Origin: Psychrobacter immobilis
GTDB lineage: Bacteria; Pseudomonadota; Gammaproteobacteria; Pseudomonadales; Moraxellaceae
Direction: 5' to 3'
DNA: 64,000 bases
NCBI RefSeq assembly: GCF_904846235.1
Contig: NZ_CAJGZN010000001.1
Coordinates: forward strand, 227,754 to 291,753
Shown here: positions 9,341-18,273 of the stretch, piece after piece
Layout of the letters: each line of letters opens with the position of its first letter
How positions within the stretch are numbered: position 1 is the first letter of the stretch
The notes under the pieces: generated by a model
Told to the model about the DNA's origin: nothing
Database searches by the model: none
Seen by the model: only the letters and a program-made list of their open reading frames with translations
Translations under genes and position numbers: made by a program

Positions 9341-10138
9341 ATGAAATTACAGATATTGAGTGACTTACATATTGATAGTTATGCACGTCAATCGCACCCC
9401 GTTGGACATATTCCCAAAACTGATGCAGATATAGTGCTGGTAGCAGGGGATACTGCTAATAGCGACAAAGGTATGCCGTGGTTGCAAGAACAAGCGGCGC
9501 GCTTAGAAATTCCCCTGATTACTATCGCTGGTAATCATGAATACTTTGATGAAGACGTATTGAGCTTTGACCGTAAACTGGCAACTTGGGATAACTATGA
9601 TGCTGCGTATAATCAAGGCGTTCGCGTATTACAATGTCAGCATATCGATATTGGTGATATACGCCTTTTAGGTTGTACGCTTTGGACTGATTATCAGTAT
9701 CATGCTAACGAAGACACCATGGCCGCTGCTCGTCATTTTATGCGTGACTATAAGCAAATCTATGCAGGCAACGAACTGTTTTCGCCTGAAGTATCTATGC
9801 AGATTCATGCCAAGCATCGTCAGTGGCTACAGCAAGCTTTGATGGAATCTCATAAACTTGGTAAAAAAACAGTAGTCATGAGTCATCACAGCGTCAGTTC
9901 GTTATCAGTATCTGAAAAATATGCCAATCTACCGAGTAATGCGGCTTTCGTTAGTGACTTGTCAGGGTGGATGCACGAAGACTGGGCACCGATGCTATGG
10001 GTACATGGACATACTCATGAAGCATTTGATTATAGAATTGGTAATACGCGAGTGATCGTCAATCCACGAGCCTATCCAAATGAGGTTAGTAGTACGGCAT
10101 TAGAGTTTGCATGGGACAAAGTTATTGATATTGGCTAG
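9341..10138 (+). CDS. Metallophosphoesterase (calcineurin-like)
   Basis: This is a predicted cytoplasmic phosphoesterase of the calcineurin-like superfamily with unknown substrate. All five metal-binding blocks are present in order: SDLHID (DxH), VAGDTANS (GD), GNHEYF (GNHE), VMSHHS and WVHGHTHEAF (GHxH). The protein has 265 residues from the chosen ATG, which follows a TTGGA site. In-frame GTG and ATG codons at 9326 and 9329 would add four or five residues. There is no signal peptide. It stands alone between the pyrF terminator and a histidine phosphatase gene. The exact function cannot be assigned from sequence. Confidence 0.85.
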   Translation: MKLQILSDLHIDSYARQSHPVGHIPKTDADIVLVAGDTANSDKGMPWLQEQAARLEIPLITIAGNHEYFDEDVLSFDRKLATWDNYDAAYNQGVRVLQCQHIDIGDIRLLGCTLWTDYQYHANEDTMAAARHFMRDYKQIYAGNELFSPEVSMQIHAKHRQWLQQALMESHKLGKKTVVMSHHSVSSLSVSEKYANLPSNAAFVSDLSGWMHEDWAPMLWVHGHTHEAFDYRIGNTRVIVNPRAYPNEVSSTALEFAWDKVIDIG

Positions 10139-10296
10139 GACCGTGTGTAAATATCTTGTAAATCTTCATTTATTCTAGACATAGACTCTTTTGAATAAAG
10201 CGTTTTTTTTAAAGAGTGCAGAGTATTTATAAGATATATTGCAACTAGATTTGTCTGTGGTTCATTCCTGATAAGAAATCTGCTAGGCTTGCTGTC

Positions 10297-11133
10297 ATGA
10301 GTAAATATTTGAATAACACCCTGTCAAAAATATCTGCTGACAAGCTTGCGAGTCATACCCCAAGCGCGCCTGCACCTTCGCACCTACCAAATAGCATGAT
10401 CTCCTCCGTCAGTCTATTGCCTGAAAATAAGCGGCTGATTCTATTTACTAGGCACTCTTTACGCGAGCGTTCTGATGGTAATGGTTTTGCCAGCTATCAG
10501 TTACCGTTGACTCCTAAAGGACGCATACTGGCAAAGTCTTGGGGTCGTTGGTTATCAGGTCATCTACCATATTCGCTCGATGTCGATAGTATCTCTAGCC
10601 CCATTGGGCGTTGTATCGATACCGCGCAGCTGATGCAAGAGGGGGCAGGACTACGGCGTGACATTACGCATCAATCATTGTTAGTTGAGCCTGGTAGCCT
10701 CGTCACCGAGCCTGAAATAGCCAACCCTGTGTTCAAAGAAATTGGCGTCCTGAACTTTATTAATCGTTTTTTGCAAGGCAATCTCGAAGGGACTAAAAAC
10801 ACCTATCAAGGCGGTTTGGATATCCTGTCGCTTTTTTACCAGAATCAGCCGCAGCATGGCCATCTGATGCTTGCTGTGAGTCATGATACGTTGCTATCTG
10901 CGTTCTTAGCCGTTATGTTCGATGTGGTAGAGATTGATTGGAATGATTGGCCAAAGATGATGGAGGGCGTATTCTTATGGTTCGATGATAAGCCATTTGA
11001 TCAAGCGAGCGCGCATTTTATTTGGCGAGGTCAGGTATATACTCGGCCGATTAGTTCATTATTAGACGGTTATCGTGCAGCTGGTTACCATCCTAGTAAG
11101 TTGCTATTGCCACCAGAAGTGCAGTGGAATTGA
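10297..11133 (+). CDS. Histidine phosphatase family protein
   Basis: Phosphoglycerate mutase-like (branch 1) fold. The phospho-accepting motif appears as FTRHSLRERSDG, so the usual RHG is RHS here. The second catalytic His lies in LAVSHDTLL, and the SSPIGRCIDTAQLM segment supplies the Arg that follows the first motif. The first 33 residues are rich in Ser and Pro and look disordered. An internal ATG at 10396 just before the domain could be the real start, since no strong ribosome binding site precedes 10297. The substrate is unknown. The gene is converging with rpsT, and the two share a terminator. Confidence 0.8.
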   Translation: MSKYLNNTLSKISADKLASHTPSAPAPSHLPNSMISSVSLLPENKRLILFTRHSLRERSDGNGFASYQLPLTPKGRILAKSWGRWLSGHLPYSLDVDSISSPIGRCIDTAQLMQEGAGLRRDITHQSLLVEPGSLVTEPEIANPVFKEIGVLNFINRFLQGNLEGTKNTYQGGLDILSLFYQNQPQHGHLMLAVSHDTLLSAFLAVMFDVVEIDWNDWPKMMEGVFLWFDDKPFDQASAHFIWRGQVYTRPISSLLDGYRAAGYHPSKLLLPPEVQWN

Positions 11134-11203
11134 TGTTTTGTTCTTAATCGCACATTGAAATGAGTTGATAGGGAAGCAATTCATTTAATACATTCTAGTA
11201 GAC

Positions 11204-11246
11204 GTAAAAAAACCTTGCCACGGTATTAGAACCAGTGACAAGGTTT
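11204..11246. terminator. Bidirectional terminator between the histidine phosphatase gene and rpsT
   Basis: Stem AAAACCTTG / CAAGGTTTT continues, after one mismatch, as CAC / GTG, with an A run on the left and Ts on the right. Read on the minus strand it has the stronger T run and would end rpsT. Confidence 0.85.
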
Positions 11247-11293
11247 TAGTCATTACGCTATAAAAGCGAAATGCGGTCTAACCAATACAAATC

Positions 11294-11560
11294 TTAAGCT
11301 TGTAGGCCTTTGATTGTTTTGTTTAGGCGGCTCTTACGACGAGCAGCTTTATTCTTATGAATAATACCTTTGTCAGCCATACGATCAAGAACTGGTACCG
11401 CTTTTTTGTAAGCTTCGGTAGCCGCGTCATAATCTTTAGCTGCGATAGCCGCATCAACACGTTTTAAGTAAGTACGAACCATAGAGCGTTGTGACGCAGA
11501 GTTCTGACGACGTTTGGTGTTTTGACGGGCGCGTTTACGAGCTTGTGCAGTATTAGCCAC
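11294..11560 (-). CDS. rpsT: 30S ribosomal protein S20
   Basis: S20 is a primary 16S rRNA-binding protein of the small subunit. I place the start at a GTG (11558-11560) preceded at 6 bases by AAGGAG. This gives 88 residues beginning [12 protein letters not shown], as in the family. The open frame extends further upstream but that part is not S20-like. The protein is rich in Lys, Arg and Ala, with the conserved [15 protein letters not shown] segment near the end. A GTG or TTG start is known for rpsT in E. coli, where it limits expression. Confidence 0.96.
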   Translation of the reverse strand: MANTAQARKRARQNTKRRQNSASQRSMVRTYLKRVDAAIAAKDYDAATEAYKKAVPVLDRMADKGIIHKNKAARRKSRLNKTIKGLQA

Positions 11561-12024
11561 GCGTATCTCCTTGATAAAGATAGATAAAAATATGAATGTT
11601 GATTGCAATAATGGGTTTAACAATCATCGGTGACGAGCAGCCGTCTCGTCAAATATGATGTCGATGTCTGATATTAAAGTATCTAATATGAATAGATCAT
11701 CGTAAGCGTCAGAGCTGTTTGGAATAATTAAACAGCGTTGACGTGTAAAGCCGATTATCTTAGCAAATTATTGAACTAAGGACAATATATTTGATGATTA
11801 ATGCTCAAAGAAGTTACGTAATATCATCGAATTTGGGTCATTCTAGTAACTAAATCAGTAGTAAGCGCTGACAGACATAGAGGGTTGATAAAATCTCTTA
11901 CAATATATCCTATATAATAGCGTCAGTTATTGAGGAATTTAGGTATGATATTCTAACGATAGACCTTGATATAGGTATTTTCTCATCAATATAGTTCATC
12001 TAATGTTATATAAGTGGATAGGGT
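11561..12024. other. Divergent rpsT / oxidoreductase intergenic region
   Basis: No gene is visible in 464 bases. On the rpsT side there is a 6-base inverted repeat GACGAG / CTCGTC (11632-11650) that would fall in the rpsT leader. On the other side there is a strong TATAAT at 11913-11918, entered separately. Confidence 0.5.
11885..11918 (+). promoter_or_regulatory. Promoter-like sequence upstream of the SDR gene
   Basis: The -10 region TCCTATATAATAGC is identical over 14 bases to that of the ssrA promoter at 62318-62331. The best -35, TTGATA at 11885-11890, is 22 bases away, which is too far for a normal sigma-70 promoter. The -10 may instead use a weak -35 or an activator. The start site would lie about 100 bases before the next gene. 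Confidence 0.45.
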
Positions 12025-12726
12025 ATGCAGCGAAAAGCAATTGTGATTGGCGCAACGGGGTTAGTAGGGCAGCATTTGGTAAAGCAACTGAGTGAGCTTT
12101 ATGACACATTGATTGTGATTGCTCGTCGCCCGCCACGCTACATTAATGCCAGCATGCGTTTTTATCAAATCAATGATTTTGATAATCTCTCTGAAGTGTT
12201 TGCAAGTGTTGGTGCCGATCGAACCACGGATGCTTTTAGTTGTTTGGGTACGACAAAAAAGCAGGCTGGTAGTGATGAGGCTTTTCGCAAGGTAGATCGA
12301 GACTATAACGTAAACTTTGCTAAGTTGTGTCGTGATAAAGGGGTAGAGAATTTCTTTTTACTCTCTTCAATGAATGCAGATATTGACAGTCGTTTTTTAT
12401 ACAATCGAGTTAAGGCTGAGACAGAGCAGGCTGTTATGGCATTAGATTTTGGCCAATTGGTCGTCTTCCGTCCGTCACTATTGCTTGGCAAACATAAAGG
12501 CCGTCCGCTTGAGAGCATTGGTCAAAAAGCCTTTAAACTTATTTCTCCCTTGGTATCAGAGTCGCTATCGCTACATCCTATTTCTGCTAAACGCGTTGCT
12601 AGTGCTATGGCCATGAGCGCTCATGATATCTACCATCGTAGTAAATATCGTACTGAACCTCAAATCAAGCGTACTGACATTATCGAAAATAAGCAGATGC
12701 TAGCGATGACCCGTGTTAAAAAATAA
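12025..12726 (+). CDS. NAD(P)-binding SDR-like oxidoreductase (atypical SDR)
   Basis: A Rossmann-fold protein of 233 residues. The dinucleotide-binding glycine motif is GATGLVGQHLV at residues 8-18. An FFLLSSMNAD strand and a YNRVKAETEQ segment follow, the latter being the Tyr-x-x-x-Lys of the SDR family, and then a VFRPSLLLG strand. The layout resembles the short HTATIP2-like or NAD(P)H-binding atypical SDRs that act as quinone or general oxidoreductases. The substrate is unknown. The ATG follows GGATAGGG. The C-terminal 30 residues are basic and look unstructured. Confidence 0.75.
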   Translation: MQRKAIVIGATGLVGQHLVKQLSELYDTLIVIARRPPRYINASMRFYQINDFDNLSEVFASVGADRTTDAFSCLGTTKKQAGSDEAFRKVDRDYNVNFAKLCRDKGVENFFLLSSMNADIDSRFLYNRVKAETEQAVMALDFGQLVVFRPSLLLGKHKGRPLESIGQKAFKLISPLVSESLSLHPISAKRVASAMAMSAHDIYHRSKYRTEPQIKRTDIIENKQMLAMTRVKK

Positions 12727-12916
12727 AAGGACAGCTTTTCTAGTGATAGATTCAGTCTTAAAACTGGAAAGTTACAGATATCGATTGTTAATTGCATTAG
12801 GACAAGATTGCATTAGAACAAGAATACAAGAGTAAAAAACACAATAACTATTATCAAAGCATCAATAAGTATTGAAATAACAGTCAGGTGAAACACTAAA
12901 ACAAGGAGCAGGAGCA

Positions 12917-13453
12917 ATGTCAGAATCGATACAAATGGATAGAGGGAATTTTGTGACTTGTGATCTATTGGATGCCAATCCTGAGTTGCAAGTATGCTTA
13001 CCAAACATCGAAGGTAAGTCATTCCGTCAGTTTGGTGCAAAAGACAAATTCTGCGGTGAAATCGTGACGGTCAAGTGCTTTGAAGACAATAGCCGTGTTA
13101 AGTCACTGTTGAATAGCGATGGCAAAGATAAAGAAGGCAATGGCAAGGTATTGGTTGTTGATGGCGGCGGCTCTATGCGCTGTGCACTACTAGGCGATAT
13201 GATTGCACAATCGGCTATCGATAATGGCTGGGCTGGGGTTGTTGTATATGGTTGTGTCCGCGATGTTGATGACATGGCAGAGATGGATATTGGTGTGATG
13301 GCGCTTGGTTGTATCCCGCGCAAATCAACCCGCCGTGATGAAGGTCAAACGGATATCGAAATCAGCTTCGGTGATTTGACGTTGAATTCGGGTATGTTTG
13401 TTTATGCGGATAACAATGGCATCATCGCTAGCGATAAACCACTTATCAGCTGA
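12917..13453 (+). CDS. rraA: Ribonuclease E activity regulator RraA
   Basis: RraA family proteins bind the RNase E C-terminal scaffold and inhibit mRNA decay in E. coli. Structurally related proteins act as aldolases. The 178-residue product has the conserved FVTCDLLDA start, VVDGGGSMRCALLGD, GVVVYGCVRDVDDM and IPRKSTRRDEG segments that identify the family. It is longer than E. coli RraA (161) because of a charged loop around residues 60-75 (SDGKDKEGNGK). The ATG has a very good AGGAG site. Confidence 0.92.
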   Translation: MSESIQMDRGNFVTCDLLDANPELQVCLPNIEGKSFRQFGAKDKFCGEIVTVKCFEDNSRVKSLLNSDGKDKEGNGKVLVVDGGGSMRCALLGDMIAQSAIDNGWAGVVVYGCVRDVDDMAEMDIGVMALGCIPRKSTRRDEGQTDIEISFGDLTLNSGMFVYADNNGIIASDKPLIS

Positions 13454-13516
13454 AGTTTTAGGCTTGGCTTGACTCGCGAAAATGAAAACCTCAGCTGATA
13501 AGTTGGGGTTTTTTGT
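13441..13516 (+). terminator. rraA terminator overlapping a second inverted repeat
   Basis: AAAACCTCA (13485-13493) pairs with TTGGGGTTTT (from 13503) to form a T-tailed intrinsic terminator. A 13-base perfect inverted repeat, ACTTATCAGCTGA (13441-13453, ending in the rraA stop codon) and TCAGCTGATAAGT (13491-13503), would use part of the same left arm, so the two hairpins exclude each other. Confidence 0.75.
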
Positions 13517-13607
13517 TATGTAACGACAGTTAAAGCGCAATAATCGTTGTTAACCCTCAATCATTAATGAGTAAACTCTTAAGTGACAAACCGTTACGGC
13601 ATAAGTT

Positions 13608-13635
13608 TTGGTAATTGCTCAAATATTCGTATAAT
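13608..13635 (+). promoter_or_regulatory. Likely mfd promoter
   Basis: TTGGTA (13608-13613), a 16-base spacer and a perfect TATAAT (13630-13635), about 35 bases before the mfd ATG. Confidence 0.6.
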
Positions 13636-13670
13636 AGCTTTCTGACTCCTTAACTTTGATTCTACTCTTT

Positions 13671-16600
13671 ATGCCTATTACTGCTCTGACTGACGCGTTT
13701 GACCCTATTAACCAGCAGTTGTTTCCTATCCAAAATGCCGAGCGGCGTTGGCTAGCGCCTGTCCATGGTGCGGTCAGCAGTTTATGGTTGGCAAGCTTGG
13801 TGCAAACACCTATGTGGAATGTTGCCGAGCGCCTAAAAGTTGTGGTGGCACGTGACCAAAACCAACTCAATCAAATAGAGACTGAGCTGGCATTTTGCGG
13901 AGTCGATGCTTATGTATTCCCTGACTGGGAGACACTAACTTATGATGAGCTATCACCGCATCAAGACATCGTTAGTGAGCGCATCAATCTGTTGACGGAT
14001 ATGCCAAAAACGGGCGTGCTGCTCATCTCAGTACAGGCGCTGGTGCATCGCGTCGCACCGCCAAGCTGGTTAATTGGTCAGCATTTTGATTTGAGTGTTG
14101 GCGATCGATTTGATATCAATACCCAACGTGGGCTGTTGGCAAAAGCAGGTTACCGCGCGGTTGAAAATGTCTTTGAACCAGGTGAGTTTGCGGTACGTGG
14201 CAGTATTATTGATATTTTTGCCATGGGTCAGCCTTTTCCGCTACGTTTAGACTTGTTCGATGACGAAATCGAAACGATTCGCTTTTTTCATCCTCAAACG
14301 CAGCGTACATTGACTGCTGATGATTTGAAGGCGATGTTAACGGGCAACGATACCAGTATGGCAAAAGAATCGCTGTCACTACTGCACAAAATGCCAGATA
14401 TCTCTAAACCTATTGAACAATTTCAAATCTTGCCTGCAAAAGAGTTTCCACTTGACGAAGGGCGGGAGACGTTTCGCACGAACTTTGCTGCGATGTTCCC
14501 TAATACCAGTAGCCGTAAGTCTGAGCTGCACAAAGACGTAATGGCAGGAATTGCTAGTAGCGGATTAGAGTATTATCAACCACTATTTTTTGACTTAAAA
14601 GACTGGAAGGCGGAGAGTAGTTTATTTTCCTATTTACCAAGCGATGCGTTATTTATCACCGATGAATTAATCAATGAAAAACAAGCTGATTACTGGTCAC
14701 AAATCCAGCGCCGCTACGAAGAGCGTCGCCATGATATTGATAAGCCTATCGTAGAGCCAGCAATGCTGTATCTATTATCTAACGCGCTTAACGAGCAGTT
14801 AAACCAGTATCCACGAGTAATATTAAGTGCTCGTGATGAACTGGCTATGATGAATGATGTGGCAGCGCTAGAAGGTCAAGATTCCTCTCAGCCGCAACTC
14901 TCACTAACGCCTACTAAACAACAAGGACTAGTGACATTAAGTGCTGAAGAGCCGCCACAGTTAGCAGTCAATCATCAAAAGTCTGAACCATTATCAGAAT
15001 TGCTCGACTTCTTGGATACGCAATCAAAGACTTCAACACCCGTACTGATCGTTGCAGAAACCGCAGGCCGTCGCGAGATTCTCATTGAACTGTTCAAAGG
15101 TAAGATTGATATCAAGGCGTATGATAGCTTTGAAGCCTTTCTAGCTGCAGATAAAACCAGCGCTATTGATAACAGTCATCTACCACATGTCGGTCTGACC
15201 GTAGCGCCAATTGAGCGCGGTGTCTATGTGCCTGAGCGCTTGGTGTTGATTAGTGAGACGCAGCTGTTTGGTCGTCAAGTTTTACAGACGCGCCGTCGTC
15301 GCCAAAGCGGGGTATCAGAAGAGTTCTTGGTTAAAAGCGTCACTGAGATAACAGATGGCAGTCCAGTAGTGCATATTGAGCATGGTATCGGTCGTTATAA
15401 TGGCTTGATTACCTTAGATGTGGGCGATGGCGAGCAAGAGTTTATCCATTTAAAATATTCTGATGACGCTAGTATCTATGTGCCAGTTGCCAATTTGCAA
15501 ATGATTAGCCGTTATAGTGGCGGCGATCCAGCCTTAGCACCGCTACATAAGATTGGTAGTGGTAAATGGGACCGAGCCAAGCAAAAAGCATTAGAGCAAA
15601 TTCATGACGTCGCTGCTGAATTGCTCAATATGCAGGCAAGACGTGAGGCCAAAGTTGGTATTCATTTCAAGATAGACCCATCGCAGTATGAGCTATTTGC
15701 CAGTCAGTTTGCCTTTGAAGAAACCGCTGACCAGGCCAACGCCATTCATGCCGTAATGGAAGACATGAGACAAAACCAACCGATGGATCGTCTTATTTGT
15801 GGCGACGTTGGTTTTGGTAAAACAGAAGTCGCGATGCGAGCGGCGTTTATTGCCGTTAGTGCTGGTTATCAGGTTGCCGTCCTGGTGCCTACCACATTAC
15901 TTGCCGGTCAGCATGAAGACAATTTCCGCGATCGTTTTGCCGATTGGCCAGTTCGTATTGAAAGTTTATCGCGCTTTGGCGGCAAAAAACATCAAGAAAT
16001 GGTATTGGCTGATTTGGCTGCTGGCAAAGTGGACATTGTCATTGGCACTCATAAACTGCTACAACCAGATGTGAAATTTGCCAACCTTGGCCTGATGATT
16101 GTTGATGAAGAGCATCGCTTTGGAGTGCGTCATAAGGAACGTATCAAAGCCATTCAGACAGATGTTGATAGCATGTCTATGACGGCGACTCCGATCCCTA
16201 GAACGCTAAATATGGCGCTCTCAGGTATGCGTGATATGTCGATTATCGCCACACCGCCTGCCCGTCGTCTTGCCATCAAAACTTTTGTAATGCAAAAGAC
16301 AGAAGCCCTGATGAAAGAAGCCATATTGCGTGAGTTATTACGTGGTGGGCAGGTCTATCTACTACATAATGATGTTGCTAGTATCGAGCGTATGGCAGAG
16401 ACCATTCGTGACCTAGTGCCAGAAGCGCGAGTAGGGGTGGCACATGGGCAAATGCAAGAGCGTCAGCTTGAGCAGATCATGCAGCAGTTTTATCATAAAA
16501 AGTTCAACGTGTTGGTTTGCTCTACCATTATCGAGACGGGTATTGATGTGCCCAATGCTAATACGATTATCATTGAGCGTGCAGATAAGTTTGGTCTTGC

Positions 16601-17381
16601 GCAATTACATCAGCTGCGTGGCCGAGTAGGACGTAGTCATCATCAAGCGTATTGTTACTTACTAGTGCCATCTCTAAAAGGACTCAAAGGTGATGCCAAG
16701 CGCCGTTTACATGCGATTGAACGCGCCAATACTTTGGGTGCAGGTTTTATGCTGGCAAGTGAGGATTTAGAGATTCGCGGCGCAGGTGAGATATTGGGTA
16801 AGCAGCAAAGTGGCAATATGCAGGCGATTGGTTTTAGCTTATACATGGATATGCTTGAGCGTGCGACTAAAGCCATTAAAGCTGGCAAGGAGCCTGATTT
16901 AAATACACCATTGTCGCTAACCAGTGAAATAAACTTACATAGTTCTGCTCTTATTCCAGAAGAGTATCTACATGACGTGCATCAGCGCTTATTGTTCTAT
17001 AAGCGTATTAGTAATACCGATGATAAAGAAGCATTGACAGATATTCGTACGGAGATGATAGACCGCTTTGGAGCACTGCCAGATCAAACCAAGCAGCTAT
17101 TCGCTATTCATGGATTACGCTTACAAGCAGAGCCGCTTAAGATTAACAAAATTGATGCCAACAGTAGTAGTATGACGCTGGAATTTGCGCCAGATACTCC
17201 AGTTGATGCGTTAGCGATTATTAAGTTGATCCAATCAAATGGTCAGCATTATCGTATGAATGGCGCATCTGGTATCCGTTACCAAAATAGCGATAAACTG
17301 GCCACACCGCAACAGCGCGTAACGGTCATACAAGAGCTGCTGCGCTATTTTAGCGAGCACATGGTGACAGAGCCTGCTTAG
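13671..17381 (+). CDS. mfd: Transcription-repair coupling factor Mfd
   Basis: Mfd displaces RNA polymerase stalled at DNA lesions and recruits UvrA. The order of modules is intact: a UvrB-like N-terminal region, the RNA polymerase-interacting CarD-like domain (VHIEHGIGRYNG, near residue 570), then superfamily 2 translocase motifs with Walker A GDVGFGKTE (about 710), DEEHRFGV (about 812) and TATPIPRT, the LRGRVGRS motif, and the C-terminal D7 domain. With 1236 residues it is longer than E. coli Mfd (1148). The additions include Ser/Gln-rich loops around residues 410-445. I chose the ATG at 13671. The frame opens five codons earlier with TTG. Confidence 0.97.
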   Translation: MPITALTDAFDPINQQLFPIQNAERRWLAPVHGAVSSLWLASLVQTPMWNVAERLKVVVARDQNQLNQIETELAFCGVDAYVFPDWETLTYDELSPHQDIVSERINLLTDMPKTGVLLISVQALVHRVAPPSWLIGQHFDLSVGDRFDINTQRGLLAKAGYRAVENVFEPGEFAVRGSIIDIFAMGQPFPLRLDLFDDEIETIRFFHPQTQRTLTADDLKAMLTGNDTSMAKESLSLLHKMPDISKPIEQFQILPAKEFPLDEGRETFRTNFAAMFPNTSSRKSELHKDVMAGIASSGLEYYQPLFFDLKDWKAESSLFSYLPSDALFITDELINEKQADYWSQIQRRYEERRHDIDKPIVEPAMLYLLSNALNEQLNQYPRVILSARDELAMMNDVAALEGQDSSQPQLSLTPTKQQGLVTLSAEEPPQLAVNHQKSEPLSELLDFLDTQSKTSTPVLIVAETAGRREILIELFKGKIDIKAYDSFEAFLAADKTSAIDNSHLPHVGLTVAPIERGVYVPERLVLISETQLFGRQVLQTRRRRQSGVSEEFLVKSVTEITDGSPVVHIEHGIGRYNGLITLDVGDGEQEFIHLKYSDDASIYVPVANLQMISRYSGGDPALAPLHKIGSGKWDRAKQKALEQIHDVAAELLNMQARREAKVGIHFKIDPSQYELFASQFAFEETADQANAIHAVMEDMRQNQPMDRLICGDVGFGKTEVAMRAAFIAVSAGYQVAVLVPTTLLAGQHEDNFRDRFADWPVRIESLSRFGGKKHQEMVLADLAAGKVDIVIGTHKLLQPDVKFANLGLMIVDEEHRFGVRHKERIKAIQTDVDSMSMTATPIPRTLNMALSGMRDMSIIATPPARRLAIKTFVMQKTEALMKEAILRELLRGGQVYLLHNDVASIERMAETIRDLVPEARVGVAHGQMQERQLEQIMQQFYHKKFNVLVCSTIIETGIDVPNANTIIIERADKFGLAQLHQLRGRVGRSHHQAYCYLLVPSLKGLKGDAKRRLHAIERANTLGAGFMLASEDLEIRGAGEILGKQQSGNMQAIGFSLYMDMLERATKAIKAGKEPDLNTPLSLTSEINLHSSALIPEEYLHDVHQRLLFYKRISNTDDKEALTDIRTEMIDRFGALPDQTKQLFAIHGLRLQAEPLKINKIDANSSSMTLEFAPDTPVDALAIIKLIQSNGQHYRMNGASGIRYQNSDKLATPQQRVTVIQELLRYFSEHMVTEPA

Positions 17382-17436
17382 TACATGGCTAGATATCAGT
17401 AGGCTCAGTAGTCATATTAAACCAATAAATTATGGT

Positions 17437-17470
17437 GCTATTTTATCAACCCGATAACTGATAAAATAGC
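17437..17470. repeat. 12-base perfect palindrome between mfd and the HIT gene
   Basis: GCTATTTTATCA and TGATAAAATAGC surround a 10-base centre. There is no T run after it, so it is at best a weak mfd terminator. It sits about 60 bases before the HIT gene and could be an operator. Confidence 0.55.
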
Positions 17471-17530
17471 CCAACTAACTTTTTAACCCTCTGTATTTTA
17501 TTTGCATTAAACAACAAGAGAACCGTCATT

Positions 17531-17962
17531 ATGTTCCAACTTCATCATAAACTTGCTGCTGATAGTTTTTTAGTGGGGGATTTTCCATTATCCACTTGTC
17601 GTTTAATCAATGACTGCCAATTTCCTTGGCTGATATTAGTGCCACGTGTCTCCGGTATCAAAGAGTTATATGAGCTGTCTGAGGCAGATCAAACACAGTT
17701 TTTACGAGAGTCCAGCTGGTTGTCGAGTCAGTTAGCTAAAACCTTTCAAGCCGATAAAATGAATGTGGCCGCTCTTGGTAATCAAGTGCCACAACTTCAT
17801 TTCCATCATATTGTCCGTTATCAAAATGACATGCAATGGCCAAACCCAGTATGGGGTGTGCCAGCTGTGCCATATACTAAAGAAGTGTTGGCGCAAATGC
17901 AGCAAACATTGATGATGGCATTACGTGGTCATCACCAAATGCCGTTTGATTGGCAAATGTAA
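17531..17962 (+). CDS. HIT domain protein
   Basis: A 143-residue member of the histidine triad superfamily of nucleotide hydrolases and transferases. The signature lies at about residues 88-95 as QLHFHHIVRY, a variant of the usual His-x-His-x-His, as found in a proteobacterial subgroup of short HIT proteins. Upstream are the family's PWLILVPR strand and the LYELSEADQ segment. No partner gene is adjacent. The substrate is not predictable. The gene ends before a very strong terminator. Confidence 0.85.
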   Translation: MFQLHHKLAADSFLVGDFPLSTCRLINDCQFPWLILVPRVSGIKELYELSEADQTQFLRESSWLSSQLAKTFQADKMNVAALGNQVPQLHFHHIVRYQNDMQWPNPVWGVPAVPYTKEVLAQMQQTLMMALRGHHQMPFDWQM

Positions 17963-18016
17963 TTATCAATCTATCCTACCTTTAATAAGAATAGCTTGAA
18001 CCTTAATTTTATATGT

Positions 18017-18063
18017 AAAAAGAGAGGCCAGATACTTAAATGTATCTGGCCTCTCTTTTTATT
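18017..18063 (+). terminator. Terminator after the HIT gene
   Basis: A near-20-base perfect stem with arms AGAGAGGCCAGATAC and GTATCTGGCCTCTCT and a 6-base loop, flanked by an A run and a T run. The rest of the 311-base gap before the cyclase gene (to 18273) shows no gene. Confidence 0.95.
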
Positions 18064-18273
18064 TAAATTTGGATAAAAACTGTAAAACAGTGAATAAACT
18101 AGACAAAAGGTCGCCTTATAGTCATCAGTAACCTTGTTTAAACTTATTTCAAAAGTATAATATATTATTAGATATATCTTATGATAAATCGTCATAAGGA
18201 CAAATAACGTACATATGTTAGTGTAGTATGCCTTTGTCTCTCAGGTAGCTCACCTTATTTAAGTGAATTTCAT

